This document shows positions 11,749-23,437 of a stretch of DNA of 64,000 nt, one piece after another. The notes beneath the pieces were generated by a model. It searched no databases, had not been told where the DNA came from, and saw only the letters and a program-made list of their open reading frames with translations. How positions within the stretch are numbered: the first letter of the stretch is position 1; the number at the start of each line of letters is the position of its first letter. Made by a program: the position numbers and the translations under genes. The DNA comes from Emergomyces orientalis (lineage: Eukaryota; Ascomycota; Eurotiomycetes; Onygenales; Ajellomycetaceae): the NCBI GenBank assembly GCA_002110485.1, contig MOWL01000001.1, forward strand, positions 1,488,001 through 1,552,000, written 5' to 3'.

Positions 11749-13264
11749 CTATTTCGATTTCGAAAGCATCCATGGATGTAACGCATGATACCCGGTTGCA
11801 ACCAAACTCCTCGCCGTCCCCGCATCTGTATCCGCCGCAAGATGCCAATAAAAAAGTCCCCCAAGATCATGCTCCGATACAAACTTTGCCTTCTGCGTTA
11901 CGGTCCTCGTCGAATCGTATGAAATAAACCCAGCTCCTCCTCCACCAACACCGACATCAACACAATAAGCCGCACCAACAGTATCATCGTGCATCTCTTG
12001 CGCCCCTGGAAGTGGTAGCTCACGGTAATCAAACACCTTCTCCTCGCCGTTCCCGCTCTCATACAACTGATTAATCCCATTCGCACCCGGGAACGCACGG
12101 CCGTATACGGGGATGCCTAGTAGAATTTTGCCAGGCGGTACGCCCCAGTTTAACAGATAGGAGACGCCTGAGGAGCATGACGTGCTTGCCGCTACTGTCC
12201 CGCTTTGCGGGTCCGGCTCCGGGGCGTGGAGCTGGGCTTGGTGGCCGCTGTGGGCCATCCAGGGGCCGGAGAAGTCGTAGGTCATGAGGTTTATGAGGTC
12301 GACGTACTGGTGGGCTTCGAAGAGGTTTATTTTGTTGAGCGCCCATTCGCCGGCGGGCAGGGCGGTGGTAAGGAGGTATGTTGGACTTTGGAACTGTTGG
12401 CGGAGGCGGAAGAGGAGAGAGATGTAATCGTATCCCTGTTCGGGGGTTTCGGGGTGTTCCCAATTTACTGTTTGTTTTGATTTTTTGGAGAATTGCCCGA
12501 TTTTTTGTTAGCTGGGTTGCAAATTGACTTCGTCTTCCCCCCTCCCCCCCGCTAAAACGAACCCCTTGGACTAGGGCCATGGGAAGTGATTGCGTACTGT
12601 CAAAGCCATCAAGGTGAAATTTATCGGCCAGTTCTGTGGCGCTTGATACAAATCTCTCTACTGTTGCTGGGTTTCTGGCGACGGCGGCAAAATGCTTGCT
12701 GCCGAAGATATCGCCTCCGTTACCCGCACCCCCGATTGAAAGGAGAACTTTTATATCGGTGTTGCGTTTCCGTTGGACGAGGGCTCGAAGATATCCCTCA
12801 GTGCCATCGACTGGCTGGTGTTCGTCCACCCATTCGTTGCTAAGCTGGGGGAATCGTTAGTTTTATATGCGTTTTAATTAGTAAAATATACATATATTTG
12901 TTAGGGGATGAGTGTGATACGGGCCCACCAACAGAGACGGTACCATCCTCTTTCACCCTGCCAACTCAACCATCCAGTAAGCTATCTTGCATTTTCTCAA
13001 TTTGGGGCTTTGCGGTAAGGGAGGAAGGACTCTGGGGGATGCTTCTTTTTGTCCATCATCATACCAGGCAAATGCATAAAATATATGGGAAACATGACCT
13101 AGGTTCAACGATGAAGGGGGGGGTCTGTCATTTGCCCGCCAATTAGCGTAGTAAACCGCATTCCAGCGTAGTACAATTCCAGGGTCAGATCTCTGCATGA
13201 AGTTCTGCGTAGAGAGTTCGGTGTAACCTAGACCCGCAGAGGAGGATCCCATTGAGGGATACAT
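11749..13264 (-). CDS. GH18 chitinase, no signal peptide
   Basis: Four exons on the minus strand (13264-13065, 12957-12892, 12839-12598, 12467-11749) encode 408 aa. The N-terminal barrel strand VYYANWRA and SHIFYAFAWV, the LLSIGGAGNGG motif, the catalytic strand DGFDINWEHP (about 166-175), the LMTYDFSGPW strand and GIPVYGRAF are all classic GH18 landmarks. These enzymes cleave beta-1,4-GlcNAc links in chitin. The catalytic Glu (about 173) is present, but the third Asp of DxxDxDxE is Asn (about 171). No hydrophobic leader follows the Met at 13264 (MYPSMGSSSAGL), so the protein is either intracellular or secreted unconventionally. An unseen upstream exon is the alternative. There is no chitin-binding module. 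Exon 2 depends on my splice choices; the tiny 52-bp intron 2 (12840-12891) is the least certain. Likely roles are cell-wall remodelling or autolysis. Confidence 0.88.
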
Positions 13265-16067
13265 AAGGAGCTGTCAAATTGAGCAATACACTTCAAGGCC
13301 CTGACTGAATGACTAGTCTGCCTAGAAAACAACCCTCTATCAGCAAGATAGTAAGGAGGAAGCATTAATTAGAAAGAAAACGAATGTTCTTGACAGCCTC
13401 CTACTGATTGATATTGGAGGTTCGGAAGCTGATAATCACTACTTTTTTTGCATTGGTATACCTACTAGGCACATGTGCATATATAGAGCGAAAGAAAGAG
13501 AGAGACGAAAAGAAAGGAGAAAGAAAAGAAACAACTATTCGGTTTCAAGTCCGGGGGAAGAAACGAGGATTAGAAAACAAGAATGAAAGGGCAGTAACCG
13601 TTTTCATTGCTGATATTTATCCCAACCCAAGCCAACTAGAAAGTAAACCCAACCCACTTCAAATCACGATGTGAGCCTCAGCGCATCAGCAAAAGTGGAT
13701 CACGAACCCCCCCATTCACTTCTAGGCTACTCCAGTCCGGAATTTCTTAGGGGAGCGGGTATCTACCGCATCGGTGATTATTTGGCACTAATTTGGCAAT
13801 CCTGGGGATTATTTTCTTCGTTTTTTCCCCTTTCCTGTGCAAGTTTTTCTTTTTAACTTGGGATCATGCCCACAAGACTAGTTAAGCTATCGACCCAGCC
13901 ATGGGAAAATGACGTGCTCTCCGCCATGAGCATAGGTAGTAGGCCCAGCAATGATGGCAGGGCCGAAAGCCAGCAAAGAACCTTTTCCGATTGTCAGTGG
14001 CAATGAGGGAAAGGTGGGCCATTGTGTTCTGAGCATTGTGCTCTAGTGAGCGCAAAACTGACGCCCCGATTAGCTCCTTAACATTATCCAAACGAGGAGC
14101 ATGGGTGGCTTGGTGAACGTGTGCGTTAACATACATCCCACGGGCTCCTGCGTTATTTACGCTGGGCAGGCAAGACAAAAACTAACATGCTGGGGAGGGG
14201 GAGGTGGGCTACGAGATGAAAAGAAGAGCGTGGCAGCCATTACCATGCATAATGCATTTTTACAATCCTTGCCAGTCGGAATTGCAAAGGGTTTTTGTTT
14301 TGTTTTTTCGGTCTTGCTAATTATGAGTGCCAGGCCGCCAGTGGTCCAACCCTTGTCACATCCAAAATTTTCGGGAAGACGAGAGAGGGGTTCTAGCAGA
14401 CGTTAAGGGAACCAGTGTACACTAATTCCGCCAGCTCGAGCCATCAGGACTCGCCAGCAGCTTCCCAGCTAGTTCCGGGGTCAGGATAAGAATGGGCTTC
14501 TCAACCCCATTGTTTGGATAGGGAGACCTCTCTATCCCTGTGATGTGGACTATGATCATTAGCTGGGTATGGCTGCAGAGCCAGTTTTTGGGGAAAGCTG
14601 GGGTAAATAGGAGCTTTTATGCAGGCGCTAGCACGGTCCTTGGGACGACTGGGGATGGAGCAAACACCCCCATACCTTAACATAGCCCGCACTTTCAAGA
14701 TACGTGTAGGATGGTTTAGAATTAATGGGCACATGGCTAGCTGCAGATACATGCTACGGCGAGCTCATATCAGGCCAACATAGATACAAACGGGCATGTT
14801 CGTGGCTCTATACCAACGTATTAGGTCTTTTAGTACGCAGCTGGTATTCTAGAATGCCTGTATCCCAACATTCAGATCAGATAAGTCTCCTCTCTTCTCG
14901 AGTGAGGTTCGTCTAGTATTACCACCCAAAAAATATTGCTTTGGCGTGGGGGGAATTATCCCGTCACAAGACACCTTGGTCTGGTTCAATAACTGATCCT
15001 CGGGCTGTTTCAAGGTATGTAATCATCTGTGAGTGGCCGTTTCGTCATGATTTCACTGCTGCCTTTTTCAGCGGAATGATGCGAGGACTGTGCGTTGCGA
15101 GAGGCGGATTCAACCTAGCCTCTGGCTGGAATCCTCCTCCAGTCCGTGGCAATTGCTCAAGCTGGGCCAAAATAGCTTCCGCTCTGTTCTCCGTTGGAGT
15201 TCTGATCAATTTCTCGATCTTGAAAGATATCCCTTGGTCTACCAGTATTCACACATGGATTGTTGTCCGTCAAACTACATCTGGAACCTTCTCCTGGCCT
15301 AGGATCTTAGCTATCTGGACCATATATCCAGTGGTGAGTAGCTGTTTTGCAATTGGCGATTAGAGTAAATAATGCCATAGACATATCATGCGCCCTTGAG
15401 TAGTAGAAGCTTTTTCTCCACCCCCTTGGCCGGTATCCTCAGTCAAGAGCCATCAGGGGAACGTACGCATGAGGATGTGCTATGCTACAGCTGCCATCGT
15501 AGAACAGTAGAGCTGCTGGAAGTGGCACAAATCCAAATGACAGCCACCCAATTGCCAGCAGGGAATGGATGCGGATACCAGCAAGGTAGTTGAGAAGCGG
15601 AAACGAAGTGGCATCAATCCATCCATGGATTCCAAAGTTTGAGTGTCAGGCCGTTGGGTGCTTGTTTGGATGTTTGTTTGGTGCCGCGCTTGAACTCTGC
15701 CCAGAGCCGCAGCTGAACGCCTGGACCACATCGCCTCATGCGGGCGGCTTATGGCGAGCTGACAACATCTCTCAGGGCGACTACTCCAAGACCCCTACCA
15801 CTTCGCATATTGTCACTGTTTATTGGCTTGACGATTTATCAAACAGCACTCCATTTTCGTACCCCAAATCCCACTACCGTTATCCCGACTCGGGGCTGCG
15901 GCCTTCCCACCTTCAATCCTGCCGTACAGACAGTCGCGCCACATCAATTTTGTGGTTAGCGAGAACAGCTCGAAACCAGCGACAAGGTTTTCTTCGTTAT
16001 CGGATTTAAAATTTCTCGCTAAACTACACATATTTCTCCCAGTTCGAAAGAGGACTACTTTACCGCC
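13265..16067. other. 2.8 kb intergenic region (divergent chitinase / YTH1)
   Basis: This region separates the chitinase 5' end from YTH1. Frames up to 140 codons occur (for example at 14941-15363) but none has domain-like sequence or codon regularity, and none continues across plausible introns. Base composition is more balanced than in the T-rich 3-9 kb interval, so decayed mobile DNA is conceivable; no terminal repeats or transposase remnants were recognised. Confidence 0.45.
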
Positions 16068-16823
16068 ATGTCTGCGGACATTCAAGGCGTTGCGGAGAGA
16101 ATTGTCTCGCCAGACACCCCCCGTGACCCCACCTTCAACTTCTCCTTCGGCCCATTCCTCACAAAAACATTTGGCTTTGGACTCGCTTCAGACGTGCCAG
16201 TGTGCAAAGCCTATCGAGAAGGCCACTGCCCCTTAGGCCCGACATGTCCAGACAGACATCCTACCCCGTCCCGAATCTCCTCCGCTACATCCCCCGCAAT
16301 CGCCCCATCCTCGACCCATGGCACCCTCGTCTGCAAGCACTTCCTCAAAGGTCTGTGCAAAAAAGGTATCAAGTGCGAGTACCTGCACGAATATAACCTA
16401 CGGCGAATGCCCGAGTGCCAGAATTTCGCGCGGACAGGATACTGCCCCAATGGCGATGAATGCCTCTACCAGCATGTTCCTGATGAGGCTAAAGTACCAC
16501 CTTGTGAACACTACGAAAGGGGATTCTGCCATCTAGGCCCGCTGTGTGCGAAGAAGCATGTGCGGAAGAAGATATGCCAGTTTTATTTGGCAGGGTTTTG
16601 TCCCGAAGGACGCGCCTGTCTTGAAGGTGCACATCCCCGGTGGCCGGAGAATTTGCCAAAGCCAATGATTAAGGTAGCGAAGACGGAAGCGGATTTGGAA
16701 CGGGAAAGGGCGAGGATAAGGGAGGAGCAGGAGAAGGAGGAAGAGAGAGAAAGGGAATGGAGGAGGGAGAACCGTGGTCGGGATGGGCGGTTCGGTAGAG
16801 GGCGGTATCGAGGGAAGAGATGA
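16068..16823 (+). CDS. YTH1: mRNA 3'-end-processing zinc-finger protein Yth1 (CPSF30)
   Basis: Intronless, 251 aa, close to the usual fungal Yth1 length. Five CCCH zinc fingers run in order over about residues 43-182. They are recognisable as VCKAYREGHCPLGPTCPDRH, VCKHFLKGLCKKGIKCEYLH, ECQNFARTGYCPNGDECLYQ, CEHYERGFCHLGPLCAKKH and ICQFYLAGFCPEGRACLEG. Their C-x8-C-x5-C-x3-H spacing is that of CPSF30. The C-terminus is a charged Glu/Arg helix followed by an RGRDGRFGRGRYRG tail. As part of the cleavage and polyadenylation factor, the protein recognises the polyadenylation signal and bridges other subunits in the nucleus. Unlike the plant and apicomplexan versions, there is no YTH domain. The start ATG follows a short leader and gives the expected N-terminus. 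Very secure. Confidence 0.96.
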   Translation: MSADIQGVAERIVSPDTPRDPTFNFSFGPFLTKTFGFGLASDVPVCKAYREGHCPLGPTCPDRHPTPSRISSATSPAIAPSSTHGTLVCKHFLKGLCKKGIKCEYLHEYNLRRMPECQNFARTGYCPNGDECLYQHVPDEAKVPPCEHYERGFCHLGPLCAKKHVRKKICQFYLAGFCPEGRACLEGAHPRWPENLPKPMIKVAKTEADLERERARIREEQEKEEEREREWRRENRGRDGRFGRGRYRGKR

Positions 16824-17603
16824 TGCAAGTTCTCTTAAGCTTTTGTTTTCTTTCCTTATAAATACGTACAATTTCTTTTTCTCTTGGATGTGCAGATAAT
16901 GTCAATGCTTTCTTATTGGCATGGATGGGAGTTTACTTTGACATGTCTGGCTGGACGTTGGCGTTCTCTGGCTGATTTTTTCTGGATGGGATTACTACAA
17001 TCAAGCAATTGATCATTATATTGAAGCTACTGAATTGAAACTTGGGGGGGAATAATTTACATCTATTCTGGAAAGATAGACATGCTTGTAAGCTATGTTC
17101 ATGATTCCAGTCTTTCCATACATAAACTATTTTCATAAAGCACAATGGTGTTATGAATGCAGAATTGGCATAAACCGGCACTGTATAAATACGGTGCTAT
17201 ATTGAAGAGTTCTACGGAATGTTATATGTTTTCAGCCGAATAGTGTATACCATAAACGATTGAATTAAAAGGGTAGTTAATGAACCCTGAGAGCGATATA
17301 ATTGAGACACAAAAGACAGGGCCGAGACAGATTGACCGAGCTAAACCCTATCCGGCAAAAGAAAAAACAGCCACGCACAGACCACCAGCACCTGCATCGA
17401 TTCCATCAAAACGATGAAGTTGTTTCAGTTGTTGAAACAACTTCGTCGTTGACGGCAGTGCTAAATGAGAAGGATTGACAGAGAGCAGAAAAAGTGAAAT
17501 ATAGACCATGTTCATGCGATCAATTTCTGTTAGATGCACACAACTAATTTGCAATTGAACCTAACTCCTCGCAGCGGGATATTCGAGCGTGATTATGACT
17601 CCC
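16824..17603. other. convergent intergenic region (YTH1 / flavin monooxygenase)
   Basis: AT-rich 3' flanks of two convergent genes, 0.78 kb. The notable feature is the near-perfect hairpin at 17410-17450, listed separately. No gene is supported. Confidence 0.5.
17410..17450. repeat. 18-bp inverted repeat with 5-nt loop (hairpin)
   Basis: The left arm AACGATGAAGTTGTTTCA (17410-17427) and right arm TGAAACAACTTCGTCGTT (17433-17450) pair over 18 bases with a single mismatch, which is a G-U-type wobble in one RNA orientation. The loop is GTTGT. It lies 154 bp past the monooxygenase stop codon and 587 bp past YTH1, so it may fall in the monooxygenase 3' UTR. It is far from any recognised coding exon. 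Function unknown. Confidence 0.75.
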
Positions 17604-19311
17604 TCATGCCAGCACGAAACCCTCATACCCCTTCTCAGCGCAGGTTTTGCAAGACTCTCCGTACCGTGGAACACCCCCGAGATAGTTCAATGCCTCTCGT
17701 GGCTTTCCCGGAATGTTATCTCCCATGTACCACTGGCTCACGTCAGTATGAAGCGAAACCTTCGGCGTTTTGGGGAGGGGGTTGAGAGGAGAGGGGAGAG
17801 AGAGAGGGGAAATGAGCAATATCAACAACATGGGATAAACTTACCGATTTAGTGGTAGGCAGCAAACTGGCATGCGCAAAGTTGTGAACATCTTGTTTCC
17901 AAGCGGCTTCTGCCTCAAGGGTTGCATCAATGGTCGAAAGGTTCTTCTCTCGCATATAATTCATGCAGTCGGCAATCCAGTTGCCCTGCAGCTCTGCACA
18001 AGTCGGACCGTTGCAGAGCGCAGTGGGTGCCTGGGGCCCATAGGTGAAGAACATGTTGGGAAATCCGGAGACGGACATGCCCAAATACGTGAGGGAGCCA
18101 TTAACCCATTTGTCCGTGAGGGAGATACCAGATGGTCCGCGGATGTCGATTTGCTTCATGCCACCCGTGTAACTGTCGAAGCCAGTTGCGAGTATCAGGA
18201 GATCAGCCTCAATTTCTTTCTCCGTTGTTTTAATGCCCTTTGGCGTGATTTCCACAATAGGTCGGGCTTTTATATCCAGCACATCGACGTTGTCTTGGTT
18301 GAATACGTCGTAATAGTCTTGCTCCAAGGAGATGCGCTTGCATCCAAAAGCATGGGGCTGGACCATGGGCGCAAGGATGTCTCGTTTCCTGGGATCGGTG
18401 ATACGCTGGCGAGTTTTCTCCCTCCAGAAGTTATAAGCCTCTTCGTTTGATTCTTTGATGAAAAGCATGTCCTGGTATGTCGCAAGCCAGAAGCTAAAGT
18501 CGCCTTTCTTCCAGAGCTCTTCATAAAACTCGCGGCGCTTTTCAGGAGGATCATCAAAAGTGTTCTTTCCCGCGAAGTCCCACATGAAGCCCCCGAAGGT
18601 AGTCGGGCGTATTTTGAAAAGGTCTGGATACTGATCCCGGGTTTGCTTCTGTTCACCGTTGGTGTACGTCTTTTGCGCCATCGGGAGAGCTAGGTTTGGA
18701 GTTCGTTGCAGCACCGTGACCTCCTTTGCAACCTTTGCGGCCTCCTGAGTGATTTGCACACCAGTCGAACCCGTTCCCATAATTACGACCCGCTTGCCGG
18801 TCATATCTAGACCCTCGTGGGGCCAAAAGGAGGAATGGAGCCACTGTCCCTGGAAAGTATCGAGGCCCTTCAGATCTGGCGTGTAACGCTTCGACGCGAA
18901 GCCAGTATTGAGCAAGAGGTATTTCACTTTAAAAGTTTCGGAGCCTTGAGTTGTAACGTGCCACTTCTTGTCGTTATTATCGAAGATGGCGGAGGTGATT
19001 GTAGTGTCGAAGAGGCAGTCTTTGCGAAGATCGAGTTTTTGGTCCACATGCGCGAAGTACTTTCGAAGTTCCGGCCCTCCCGGGAAACGTTCAGACCAAG
19101 TCCAGTCTTTCCAGAGCTCAGGCATAGAAAATTCATAGTGCGGAATATCAGAATCCACTCTTGCTCCGGGATAGCAATTCCAATACCAAACACCTCCAAA
19201 GTCAGACCCCGATTCAACGAGCTTGGTCTTATAGCCTTCGTTCCTCAGCTTCCAAAGCTGATATACTCCACCGAAACCTGCTCCTACAATAAGGGCGTCG
19301 AGTTCGGTCAT
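17604..19311 (-). CDS. Baeyer-Villiger-type flavin monooxygenase
   Basis: Two exons on the minus strand (19311-17845 and 17732-17604) encode 531 aa. The 112-bp intron has a GTAAGT donor and a CCAG acceptor, and the junction reads TTKS-WYMGDNIPGKPR, which matches the conserved C-terminal block of the family. The FAD Rossmann motif GAGFGG is at 10-15 and the NADPH motif GTGSTG at 179-184. The BVMO fingerprint FxGxxxHxxxW is intact as F153-G155-H159-W163, followed by P. Other hallmarks are WYWNCYPGARVD and the ATGFD motif. Family members insert oxygen next to a ketone (cyclohexanone- or phenylacetone-monooxygenase-like); the substrate cannot be predicted here. A GTAAGT just upstream of the start, at about 19391, suggests a 5' UTR intron. 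There is no obvious biosynthetic cluster around it, though the next genes are also accessory. Confidence 0.93.
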
Positions 19312-22041
19312 GTTGTTGGGTATTGTGGTGGCAGATTTTGATGATTAAATCTTTCATTAAAAAAAATCGATAATTTTGAGGAAGAAACTTACAGTTGAGG
19401 GGGAAATAGCTGGTATATATTTGCAAATCATCATCAGTCTCCTCTGGCTCGGTCATGAAAAAGCACCCCCGCATTCCTTGGTCCCGCATGGCTCGTCCGC
19501 CATAGCTTGGTTGAGCCAGCGTGATTGGGCAGGGGATTTAATGAAAAGTTAGCTGGCCTGCATGTTGGTCCTTGGTGGTTGACTCCTCTTTTAAGAAACT
19601 GGTTTGATTGGAAGCTCTTTGAATTTCGGCGCTCAAATCGGTGGTTTGTTTAAGTGACCCAACCACGTAGGTGAGGGGTTGAGATTGGGGTTGTCTTGGA
19701 TCGTCCCTGCCTCCTTGAACTCGCATTTGCGCCCTGATGCGCTCTTGGGCAGTTCTCACATTTACATTGAATTACTAACTGGCACCTGTGCCTGGTGCAA
19801 ACGCTCATGCTCACTCTCCGGATACCAAGAACATACCAGGAACATACCAGGAACATGCCAGGAACACATGCCAGGATTATTCCATGCGGATGCTTACCAT
19901 AATGTCTCCTCTCTCAAGACTGCCCAAAACGAGGGGGCTTCAGCAGAATGAAACACCCTCAAGCTTCACACTAGGAAAATGCCCACGGACAGATTGTGCA
20001 AAGCCAATTCATCGACTTGTCTTGAGCCCCATATTTCGCGAGACTAGCAACGAAAAAATACCACCAACGCGAAAGTTTCAAGGGTGGCCGTAAGGTTCCC
20101 GACGGCTGAGGGGCACAAGTACGACAAGCAGTTCGCGGCCATTTGGGATCTTGGCCAAGTGATAAGCATTTGAGGAACCATCAACCAGGATGACGGACGC
20201 GCAACCGGCTCCATGAAACCCTCAAGCGATAGCAGGGGACTCGGTTTGTTTGGGATTTCGTCTCCCTGCCTTAACAAGGGCTTGTTGAGTACTTGAAGCG
20301 TAGCTTGTGACAATAATCATGATAAGGAGCAGTTTGCGTATTGAATGCTGACACTAAAAATGGCGGACTCGAGCCCGTTGGCACTTTCTTGGCGTATTGC
20401 CGATCACAGCTTGGAATTAGCAGGCCGCCCGGGCCCGCCTTTCCGGTTCCCCCAGGGTCCCGCGTTTACCCAGAATAATCACAAAATAATCGTCAGCAGG
20501 AGGCTGTTGGCTCACTTCTCACCCGTGGTGGGTCGCGGATGCAAGCCGATGGATATGACAGGTAGCTAACTGCTGATCTGACCACTAGCCTTGACTTTCC
20601 GAGGCCATTCAATTTTCCTCGACGCCTGGTGTTGAAAATGGGTGACTAAGCTATATTGGCTCCAGGCTAGTAACGCCCTTGACGGCTCAATGACTATGAA
20701 AGATGGAGCTTTTTTGTCTTGGACCCCCTTCTCCTGGGGTCATGAATACGACAGGTCCAAAGCTAGGCAAACAGTGGACCTGAAGTCCCAGCCCTCAGAA
20801 TGATTGGAAATGGTCCCAAGCTTCAATTCTGTCCCCTAACCATTTCAAGGTACTCGACGGAGTCGGCGGGTCACTTCATGAGACCTCTCATTCCTAATTC
20901 GTCCGCCTGAGCCGTTAAAGCGGTCAGCCGTTAGGGTGAACGTTCGCTGGAACTTTGCCAAAGCCCGTGCTTCATTGCTGAACTTACTACCAACTGTCTT
21001 CAGAATCGAGGAGCGAATTTCCCAAGACAGTCGTCCCAACGGGCGGTTGTTCATGACTAGGAAATAAAACTAACACCTCGTGTCGTGCCTTCCGTTCAGC
21101 ATTCCTTTCCCAGCCAGCCATCTGAATGTTGAAATATGATTGATTATGCTGTTTCCCAAAGCCTTATTTTTTTCACAGCACGCTCTTCAATTCGTATCCT
21201 ATTAATCTTGTAAAGAGCCTAGGCATGTCCCCGCTGCATTGTCATTGCAGTGAGCCGTTCCGTGTGCACGGGTTGTTTTCTGTTAGCTGGGTTTCACTGC
21301 GAGCCAGCGAAACATAACATGATTCAATTCGCTGGTCGAACCCACAGCACTCAGGTCCAGCAAATCAGGACCTCAGTACGTACTTTGTCTCATTGTAACC
21401 AAACCCCGAACAACGAAGTGTGGTGTTTCTATACTAGGATTAATAGTTTGGTGATCCGCAAGGAATGGGGAACTTTCAACTTTTCCCAAAATGTGATATG
21501 CTGAGCTTCGCCCCAGATATTACTATCTTTGCCGCCCGCCTCGGTTCCCGCTGGCCACTGCCCCGGGCCGCTAGGCCTCTTGAGCATTCGCATACTCGCC
21601 GGCAACATATCTTTTCCTTGCTCTGGTCGACAGTTTGGTAGAAGGATCTGCAAAAGAAGAAACGCTCCCGTTGACAGGACGTCCCTTGATTCTGGAAGCC
21701 TAGCCCCATAAAAGGCTAGATATATCTGCGGAGGGATATCATTTGTTGCCGGGAAGGGGGATTGGTCTTCCGACTCATGTCGCCGCCTTTCAAGGTTGAA
21801 CATCCCAGGAAACGGGAAACGTCCAGCATGAGAAAGGCATTATTATTGCCCGTTCTGTCATAGTGGCCTCAATCAACATATTTTATATATCGACTGAAAG
21901 CTCACGTTCACTTCCACCTTCCACGTTCTTTTCATTTCTTCACAATCATTTACGAATCTTTCTTCATCCCTTTTCGTCATCATTAGTTCTAATTCACTTT
22001 CTTCCCCGAGGTCTATTTTCATTGTGTGAATTTTGCTCATC
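19312..22041. other. 2.7 kb intergenic region (divergent monooxygenase / Pth11-like gene)
   Basis: No gene is supported. Frames are short and of mixed composition. An 11-bp minisatellite (19830-19875) is the only clear repeat. The region before 22042 is C/T-rich, as expected for a fungal promoter and leader. Confidence 0.45.
19830..19875 (+). repeat. 11-bp minisatellite (AACATACCAGG)
   Basis: Two exact copies of AACATACCAGG, then AACATGCCAGG, then a 13-bp variant AACACATGCCAGG. They are head to tail and upstream of the monooxygenase gene on its 5' side. Confidence 0.8.
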
Positions 22042-23437
22042 ATGGGAAGCTCCCTGAGCGCCCCAAGCCCGCTGATCGAAACCTGGGCCGAATTCGCAGC
22101 AGGGTCTTGTATTATCCTTATGCGTATTTTTACTCGATTGAAGCTGGTTGGCTTCCGTGGCCTCAAGCCCGATGACTACCTTATTATTCCTGCTTGGGTC
22201 AGTGATGCTCGAATATTCATATAGGCATTCAAAAGCTCGGTTTCGCTGACAAATCGGCAAACAGTTTTCCTACGCGGGGATGACAGCAATGGCTCATATT
22301 GTAGGGTATGCTCAAGACAATGGCAATATCCCCGCAGCACAAAGAGCCGCAATGTCTGAAGAAGAGAAGGCGCTTCGGTCGCTTGGCTCAAAATGTTTCA
22401 TGACGGGCTGGTACACGTACATTGGCCTAATCTGGACATTGAAAATGAACATGCTTTTCTTTTACAAGCGCGTGGTCAATGGTCTTTGGGTTGAAAAGTT
22501 CATCTTCCCCGCCCAACTCGTCGTCGGAGCCACAGGCGCATCGATCCTACTCTTATTAGGACTTACTTGTCGGCCTTTTCACAAGCTTTTTCAAGTTTAC
22601 CCGGATCCTGGTCGTACGTTATCCGTCTATCCAATGCGGGGACCAAAGCAATGCTGATTAGACTTAAGCCCTTTGCACTCCTCAAAGTCTAGCCTTTTTA
22701 ATTCCTATTCTCATAATGAACGTGACGACCGACATGATGATCATGGCCATCCCATTACCGGTATGACATCTACCTTAACCCTTGTGCCCTCGAACTTATC
22801 TGCATTGTTTACTAAATTGTTCCTTGTTGGGTTTAGGTCCTCGCCAAAATGCGTGTCTCCCTCGGCCGTAGAATCGGTATCTTTATCCTCTTTGGAGCCA
22901 CCATCTTTGTCATGATTGCTGCCTGCCTGCGTGTTTACTTTGTGATAGCTGTGCGTATAAGATTCGTCATGGGAGTACCTTTTTCCTGCGGTGGCTAACT
23001 TGATATTTTAACAGTTAAAAACCGGACCAACCGCAGCCATTTGGTCATGCAGGGAAGACCTGGTAGCTGTGTTCATCGGAAATGCGCCCATAATTCGGCC
23101 GCTTTTTAGTAGAAAGATATGGCTTGGTGGCTACAAGAATGGCAGTAAACCCACTGGCTATCAAAATGGGAGCTCTGTTGAGCTTTCCGGAAAATTTACG
23201 AGCGATCGATCCAACAGACGGAATAGCCGATCCTTCTACTCGAGGGATGCGAAAACCACCAACGCCGACTCTGACAGCATGGAGAGAATCGTAGACAGCA
23301 GCAAGGACGGCGACTTGCCGACCATGGTAATTCAAGTGCGGAAAGACGTGCAAGTTAATGAGGATGTCGAGGACAATGCCAGTGTAGGGAAAAAGGTGTG
23401 GCAGCAAAGCTACCGGGACAATTTCAAACATCCTTGA
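22042..23437 (+). CDS. Pth11-like seven-transmembrane protein (fungal rhodopsin-domain family)
   Basis: Five exons (22042-22197, 22265-22613, 22669-22760, 22837-22950, 23015-23437) encode 377 aa. Introns are 55-76 bp. All have GT-AG ends; the fourth donor is the weaker GTGCGT. Landmarks of the family are FTRLKLVG with KPDDYLIIPAW, WYTYIGLIWTLKMNMLFFYKR, the FQVYPDPG loop, NVTTDMMIMAIPLPVLAKM, and the exit motif AIWSCREDLVAVFIGNAPIIRPLF. There are about six to seven hydrophobic helices, then a polar Ser/Asn-rich cytosolic tail from about residue 255. These proteins are plasma-membrane, receptor-like and abundant in filamentous fungi; ligands are mostly unknown, and none is implied here. The expected CFEM domain of classical Pth11 is absent. 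The junction at exon 2/3 (PDPG-PLCTPQS) is the least certain. Confidence 0.85.

Noticed and set aside
14941..15363. 140-codon frame that looked like a short membrane protein
   Set aside because: Hydrophobic residues are scattered and not arranged as clear helices, there is no family resemblance, and flanking sequence gives no exons to extend it.
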